Shown here: positions 6,059 through 8,188 of the stretch, one piece after another | How positions within the stretch are numbered: position 1 is the stretch's first letter | Layout of the letters: each line of letters begins with the position of its first letter | Source of the DNA: Lachnospiraceae bacterium UBA3814 | Lineage (GTDB): Bacteria; Bacillota; Clostridia; Lachnospirales; Lachnospiraceae | DNA: 8,188 nucleotides | NCBI GenBank assembly: GCA_002368575.1 | Contig: DFEA01000014.1 | Span: 1 to 8,188 of the forward strand | Direction: 5' to 3' | Made by a program: the position numbers and the translations under genes | The notes under the pieces: generated by a model | What the model was told of the DNA's origin: nothing | The model's input: the letters and a program-made list of their open reading frames with translations, nothing else | Databases searched by the model: none

Positions 6059-7725
6059 AAACAGATATTGAGATCGCAAGAGAAACAGAGCTTCTTCCGA
6101 TAAAGGAGGTTGCCGCAAAAGCGGGTATAGGCGAGGATGACCTCGAGCTGTACGGAAAATATAAGGCAAAGCTTACCAATGAATTTTTAAAAAGCCTTGA
6201 GGGAAGGGATGACGGAAAGCTGATACTTGTGACGGCGGTAAACCCCACTCCGGCAGGAGAGGGAAAGACGACGGTCAGTATAGGGCTTGCGCAGGGGCTG
6301 TGCAGGCTTGATAAAAATGCCGTGCTTGCCCTGAGAGAGCCGTCCCTGGGACCGTGCTTTGGCATTAAGGGCGGAGCCGCGGGCGGAGGATACTCACAGG
6401 TCCTTCCCATGGACGAGCTCAACCTTCATTTCACCGGGGATTTTCATGCCGTGACCTCCGCCAACAATCTTCTTGCGGCGCTGCTTGACAATCACATAAA
6501 GCAGGGCAACGAGTGCGGGATAGACCTTAATTCGGTGGTATGGAAGCGCTGCCTTGACATGAATGACAGGGTTTTAAGAAATATAGTGGTAGGTCTTGGC
6601 GGGCCAAACGACGGAGTGGTAAGGGAGGATCATTTTGTGATCTCGGTGGCTTCGGAGATCATGGCGGTGCTGTGTCTTTCCGCGGATCTTAAGGATCTTA
6701 AGAAGAGGCTGTCCCGTATGATAGTAGCCTATGATACTGAGGGCAGGCCTGTGACCGCAAAGGATATCAGGGCGGTGGGCGCCATGACCGCTCTCCTTAA
6801 GGATGCCCTTAAGCCTAACCTTATACAGACCATAGAGCATACCCCCGCCCTCGTTCACGGCGGGCCCTTTGCAAACATTGCTCACGGCTGCAATTCGGTC
6901 ATCGCAACTAGGACCGCGCTTAAGCTTGCCGATTATGTCGTGACCGAGGCAGGGTTCGGTGCGGACCTTGGGGCGGAGAAGTTCTTTGACATAAAGTGCA
7001 GAATGGGAGGCCTTAAGCCTGATGCGGCGGTAATAGTGGCTACGGTAAGAGCCATGAAATATAACGGGGGTGTTCCGAGAGAGGAGCTTTCAAAGGAAAA
7101 TATGGAGGCTCTCGGGAAGGGAATAGCAAACCTTAAAAAGCATATTGAAAATGTCAGGCTCTTCGGTGTTCCGGTTGTTGTCACCGTAAACCGGTTCAAT
7201 ACCGATACAGAACAGGAAATAAGCTTTGTAAGAGATTTTGTCAGAAACGAGGGTGCGGAGTTTGCCGTATCCGAGGTCTGGGAAAAAGGCGGAGAAGGCG
7301 GAAGGGAGCTTGCGGAGAAGGTGCTGTCAGTGCTTGAGGGCAGCAAAAGCTGCTTTAAGCCCCTGTATGATACCGGCCTTTCGACGGAGGAAAAGATCGC
7401 CGTCATTGCAAAAAGGATATACGGAGCAGAGGATGTGGTGTATACAAAGGAAGCAAGTGCGGCGCTTAAGCGGATCAGGGAAAACGGCTTTGACGATCTG
7501 CCGGTGTGCATAGCAAAGACCCAGTATTCCCTGTCTGATGATCCGAAGCTTTTAGGACGGCCCGAGGGCTTTAAGATAACCGTAAGGGATCTTTATGTAT
7601 CGGCAGGCGCCGGCTTCGTGGTGGTGCTTACCGGTTCGGTGCTTACGATGCCGGGGCTTCCGAAGCATCCCGCGGCCTATGATATCGACGTGGATGATGA
7701 GGGAAACATAACAGGACTGTTTTAA
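6055..7725 (+). CDS. fhs: Formate-tetrahydrofolate ligase
   Basis: Fhs (EC 6.3.4.3) joins formate to tetrahydrofolate with ATP, giving 10-formyl-tetrahydrofolate. This feeds purine synthesis and initiator tRNA formylation, and in acetogens the methyl branch of the Wood-Ljungdahl pathway. The protein has 556 residues, the usual bacterial length. It shows the phosphate-binding loop TPAGEGKT at residues 65-72, the family signature GIKGGAAGGGY a little further on, the second signature VVTEAGFGADLGAEKF, the PALVHGGPFANIAHGCNS segment, and a C-terminus with LTGSVLTMPGLPKHPAA. All appear intact, so I expect an active cytoplasmic enzyme. The start overlaps the ftsK stop by four bases, and folD follows 51 bases downstream. 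FolD acts on the product of this enzyme, which makes the pairing functionally sensible. Whether the organism uses it for acetogenesis or only for biosynthesis cannot be told from this window. Confidence 0.98.
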   Translation: MKTDIEIARETELLPIKEVAAKAGIGEDDLELYGKYKAKLTNEFLKSLEGRDDGKLILVTAVNPTPAGEGKTTVSIGLAQGLCRLDKNAVLALREPSLGPCFGIKGGAAGGGYSQVLPMDELNLHFTGDFHAVTSANNLLAALLDNHIKQGNECGIDLNSVVWKRCLDMNDRVLRNIVVGLGGPNDGVVREDHFVISVASEIMAVLCLSADLKDLKKRLSRMIVAYDTEGRPVTAKDIRAVGAMTALLKDALKPNLIQTIEHTPALVHGGPFANIAHGCNSVIATRTALKLADYVVTEAGFGADLGAEKFFDIKCRMGGLKPDAAVIVATVRAMKYNGGVPREELSKENMEALGKGIANLKKHIENVRLFGVPVVVTVNRFNTDTEQEISFVRDFVRNEGAEFAVSEVWEKGGEGGRELAEKVLSVLEGSKSCFKPLYDTGLSTEEKIAVIAKRIYGAEDVVYTKEASAALKRIRENGFDDLPVCIAKTQYSLSDDPKLLGRPEGFKITVRDLYVSAGAGFVVVLTGSVLTMPGLPKHPAAYDIDVDDEGNITGLF

Positions 7726-7732
7726 CGGCTAA

Positions 7733-7762
7733 GCGCACGATTTCGTAGAACGAAATCGGCGC
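7733..7762 (+). other. Strong palindromic hairpin between fhs and folD
   Basis: CGATTTCG (7738-7745) and CGAAATCG (7751-7758) form an eight-base-pair stem around the loop TAGAA. Beyond a single bulged A at 7737, GCGC (7733-7736) pairs with GCGC (7759-7762), making twelve base pairs in all. The hairpin starts eight bases after the fhs stop and is followed by a purine-rich ribosome binding site, not by a T run, so it is not a typical intrinsic terminator. It could protect or separate mRNA segments, modulate folD translation, or be a copy of a dispersed palindromic repeat. Confidence 0.7.
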
Positions 7763-7764
7763 AG
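7753..7764 (+). repeat. 12-base repeat AAATCGGCGCAG, copy in folD leader
   Basis: This is the second copy of the sequence found at 3044-3055. Here its first ten bases form part of the right arm of the hairpin at 7733-7762, and it runs directly into the folD ribosome binding site. Confidence 0.5.
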
Positions 7765-7776
7765 AGAGGGAAAAAA

Positions 7777-8188
7777 ATGGCTGAGATAATAAACGGGAAG
7801 GCTATATCCGCTGAGATAAAGGATGAGCTTAAGGAATATGTTGAGAAAAACGGACTTTCAGACAAGCTGTGTCTTGCTGTCATACAGGTCGGAGACGATC
7901 CGGCATCGAGGGTCTATGTAGGGAATAAGAAAAAGGCCTGTGAATATATAGGGATAGGTTCAAGGAGCTATGAGCTTAAGGAGGAGACCGGACAGGAGGA
8001 GCTCCTTGCACTTATAGATAAGCTCAATGAGGACGACGGTGTTACGGGGATACTTGTACAGCTCCCCCTTCCAGGTCATATAGATGAGGCTGCGGTCATT
8101 GAAAGGATATCACCCGAAAAGGATGTTGACGGCTTTCACCCTGTAAACGTGGGTGCCCTGTCAATCGGCAGAAAGGGCTTTGTTTCCT
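7777..8188 (+). CDS. folD: Bifunctional methylenetetrahydrofolate dehydrogenase / methenyltetrahydrofolate cyclohydrolase (FolD), 3' end outside window
   Basis: FolD catalyses the NAD(P)-dependent oxidation of 5,10-methylene-tetrahydrofolate to the methenyl form and its hydrolysis to 10-formyl-tetrahydrofolate, both reversible steps that connect with the Fhs product. The first 137 codons are present, about half of the usual 280-residue protein. The start ATG at 7777 follows the purine-rich AGAGGG (7765-7770) by six bases, and the protein opens with the typical MAEIINGKAIS. Visible motifs are VGDDPASRVYVGNKKKACE at residues 38-56, with active-site Y47 and K51, GILVQLPLP at 91-99 with Q95, and EKDVDGFHPVN at 114-124. 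All key residues of the catalytic domain are kept. The NAD(P)-binding domain lies beyond the right edge. It is very likely in one operon with fhs. Confidence 0.96.
   Translation, partial: MAEIINGKAISAEIKDELKEYVEKNGLSDKLCLAVIQVGDDPASRVYVGNKKKACEYIGIGSRSYELKEETGQEELLALIDKLNEDDGVTGILVQLPLPGHIDEAAVIERISPEKDVDGFHPVNVGALSIGRKGFVS

Noticed and set aside
6933..7511. 192-codon minus-strand open frame inside fhs
   Set aside because: It is antisense to conserved Fhs sequence, rich in Ser and Pro in the way typical of shadow frames, and has no supporting context.
7733..7776. Intrinsic terminator after fhs
   Set aside because: The hairpin is strong but is followed by purines and an A run leading into folD, with no T tract on the + strand.

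Overview
The window is a gene-dense stretch with every gene on the + strand: the end of a glycogen branching enzyme homologue, undecaprenyl-diphosphate phosphatase (uppP), a large FtsK/SpoIIIE DNA translocase, formate-tetrahydrofolate ligase (fhs), and the start of folD. The protein families, the purine-rich ribosome binding sites, frequent ATA and AGG codons at roughly half G+C, and the folate gene pair suggest an anaerobic Bacillota, most likely a clostridial species of the Lachnospiraceae type. This taxonomic call is inference from gene content and codon feel, not from a search.

Layout. Positions 1-1955 hold the 3' part of a glgB-like gene that enters from the left edge. A promoter with an extended -10 box (1964-1992) lies just behind its stop codon, followed by a short leader and uppP (2066-2944). 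A 129-base gap contains a bulged hairpin. Then comes ftsK/spoIIIE (3074-6058), which overlaps fhs (6055-7725) by four bases. A 51-base gap with a strong hairpin separates fhs from folD (7777 to beyond the right edge). I see no transposon, CRISPR array, tRNA or rRNA; the minus-strand open frames look like shadows of the real genes.

How the genes work together. Fhs makes 10-formyl-tetrahydrofolate from formate, and FolD interconverts it with 5,10-methenyl- and 5,10-methylene-tetrahydrofolate, so these two form a one-carbon module. UppP recycles the lipid carrier of cell-wall synthesis, and the FtsK/SpoIIIE motor moves DNA through the division or sporulation septum. The last three genes look like one transcription unit.

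The most notable observation is the branching enzyme homologue. Its sequence aligns with GlgB along its whole visible length, but the residues that do the chemistry are mostly replaced: the general acid Glu is Asp, the third catalytic Asp is Lys, and the conserved His residues of regions I and IV are gone. It looks like a GH13 pseudoenzyme that keeps its carbohydrate-binding module. Secondary observations are a 12-base exact repeat shared by the ftsK and folD leaders, a palindromic hairpin before folD, and a five-codon open frame ending one base before the uppP start.
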